Shown here: positions 63,340 through 64,000 of the stretch, one piece after another
Numbering within the stretch: position 1 is the first letter of the stretch
Layout: each line of letters starts with the position of its first letter
Assembly (NCBI GenBank): GCA_009746045.1
Contig: RPFO01000246.1
Span: forward strand, 2,477,911-2,541,910
Direction of reading: 5' to 3'
DNA: 64,000 nucleotides
Source of the DNA: Mesostigma viride
Lineage: Eukaryota; Streptophyta; Mesostigmatophyceae; Mesostigmatales; Mesostigmataceae
Notes under the pieces: model-generated
The model's input: the letters and a program-made list of their open reading frames with translations, nothing else
Told to the model about the DNA's origin: nothing
The model's database searches: none
Program-made: the position numbers and the translations under genes

Positions 63340-63411
63340 CGGACGATTGAAACTAGCGTTTTTTTCTTGCAAAATGCGCCAAAAATGACCCCATTCCGCG
63401 TGGGACCACCC
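63340..63411 (-). repeat. Right terminal inverted repeat of the 34.5-kb element
   Basis: The reverse complement of the left end, with eight extra bases between the two conserved blocks (GGCGCATT region). It is followed outside by TGGC. The 222 bases between the last exon (63117) and this repeat contain no ORF of note. Confidence 0.7.
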
Positions 63412-63549
63412 TGGCTGGAATGCATGCTAGCAAATGGCACGGCAAGATGCTAACAACACTTGATTATACACCGACATGATTATGGGCAACTTGCTGATCA
63501 ATCTTCTCGCACAATCAACGCAGTATTAACCGCATCACGCAGTATTCGA

Positions 63550-64000
63550 GGACACCGGTGTTATGCTGCTCTTCCGGGACGTCTGCAACCGCCTTCTCCT
63601 GTCGTCGCAACCACCTCCAGCGGCCTGGCAACACAGTTTTCGCACGATGCTGTACAAGAAGATGCATGTGCCAGCCGACCCCGGCAACTACAGAGGGGTG
63701 TGCATTCAAAGTGCCCCGGCCCCTCAAGCTTCTTATGTGGCTCATCCTGAACTGCCTGCGCACGGCCCTGGACGGTCACCTCAGCGAGACTCAGCACGCC
63801 TTCCGTTCAGGTCGCAACACGTACAGGCGCTCTTCGCTACTCGCCGACTGGTGGAGGAACTGCATCGCCTTCAGCCTGGTGAGTCCCCTTTGCACCTTGT
63901 GCTGGTGGACTTCATCAAAGCATTCGATTCGGTTTCTGGCCTGCGCTTTGGGACATCCTCGAGCTGTTCCGGATCCCCCGCCCCCTTATTGCTGTCATCC
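63550..64000 (+). pseudogene. LINE reverse transcriptase, N-terminal part, cut by window end
   Basis: Plus-strand frames give MLYKKMHVPADPGNYRGVC, then (shifted) a Gln-His-Ala-Phe-Arg-Ser-Gly-Arg-Asn-Thr block and FATRRLVEELHRLQPGES, LVDFIKAFDSV: the usual entry of a LINE RT, homologous to LINE Y on the left side. At least two frame shifts. The 135 bases between the large element and this region (63416-63550) show nothing. Confidence 0.75.

Larger units (their letters stand above)
28902..63411. mobile_element. Candidate 34.5-kb composite DNA transposon
   Basis: Both ends carry an inverted repeat: left 28902-28965, right 63340-63411. The first 24 bases are identical (GGGTGGTCCCACGCGG...), then, after a small length difference, a second shared block (TTTTGCAAGAAAAAAACGCT, then TTTCAATCGTCCGA with one mismatch before it). 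The flanks repeat TGGC (28898-28901 and 63412-63415), a 4-bp duplication. Inside lie a spliced DDE-family gene on the minus strand, a many-exon gene on the plus strand and intronic palindromes shared by both genes. At least four younger elements are nested inside; without them the unit would be about 19 kb. Outside sequences are unrelated beyond TGGC. Confidence 0.7.

Noticed and set aside
28902-63411. Reading the shared end sequence as the 5' leader of the two flanking LINEs
   Set aside because: Outside the repeat the two flanks share only TGGC, the distances to the RT start differ strongly, and the similarity points inward. Kept as an alternative to test, not as the main reading.

Overview
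The window is eukaryotic nuclear DNA. It has GT...CAG spliceosomal introns, LTR, LINE and tyrosine-recombinase retrotransposons, cut-and-paste DNA transposons and long GC-rich micro- and minisatellites. The mix (Ty3/gypsy with chromodomain, a Copia element, a PAT/DIRS-like element, hexamer arrays) would suit a green or related alga. That is inference; the species cannot be read from the sequence. I see no housekeeping gene. Most coding frames are broken by 1-base shifts, many in homopolymers, so some 'pseudogenes' may be uncorrected read errors.

Layout, left flank (1-28.9 kb), nested retroelements. 1-6378: 3' part of Ty3/gypsy element 1 (RT, RNase H, integrase, chromodomain, an extra ORF after pol, polypurine tract, 3' LTR). 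6404-14248: a Copia-class element with an unusual domain order (integrase, then a retropepsin-like domain, then RT). Its RT is split by a 1.9-kb element flanked by TTAA (11025-12908). 15.1-24.5 kb: Ty3/gypsy element 2, also with a post-pol ORF, interrupted between RNase H and integrase (about 17.5-19.2 kb). 24.5-28.9 kb: remains of two minus-strand LINEs, one carrying a 769-bp inverted-repeat element.

Centre (28902-63411). The two ends share a 64-72 bp terminal inverted repeat (TIR) starting GGGTGGTCCCACGCGG and are flanked by a direct TGGC. I read this as one 34.5-kb composite DNA transposon. It holds (a) a minus-strand spliced gene for a DDE/RNase H-like transposase-family protein (exons at 42.7-41.2, 41.1-40.2 and 31.4-30.6 kb); (b) a plus-strand gene of about ten exons (53.3-63.1 kb) for a large protein with Ser/Pro/Arg-rich, coiled-coil and acidic parts; (c) arrays and single copies of a 22-bp near-perfect palindrome (half-site GGGTCTMGCTG, then CAGCKAGACCC), mostly inside the introns of both genes; (d) minisatellite arrays at 44.6-47.3 kb.

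Later insertions sit inside it with readable empty sites: an 8.4-kb TIR transposon in the intron of the DDE gene (GTA duplication; carries a 571-codon ORF, a 297-bp-arm hairpin and satellites), a 5389-bp PAT-type YR retrotransposon (A1-ORFs-B1-A2-B2 split direct repeats) in the palindrome array, a 1303-bp hAT element in an exon (8-bp duplication GCTTGCTT) and a 213-bp MITE.

Right flank (63412-64000): the start of another LINE reverse transcriptase on the plus strand.
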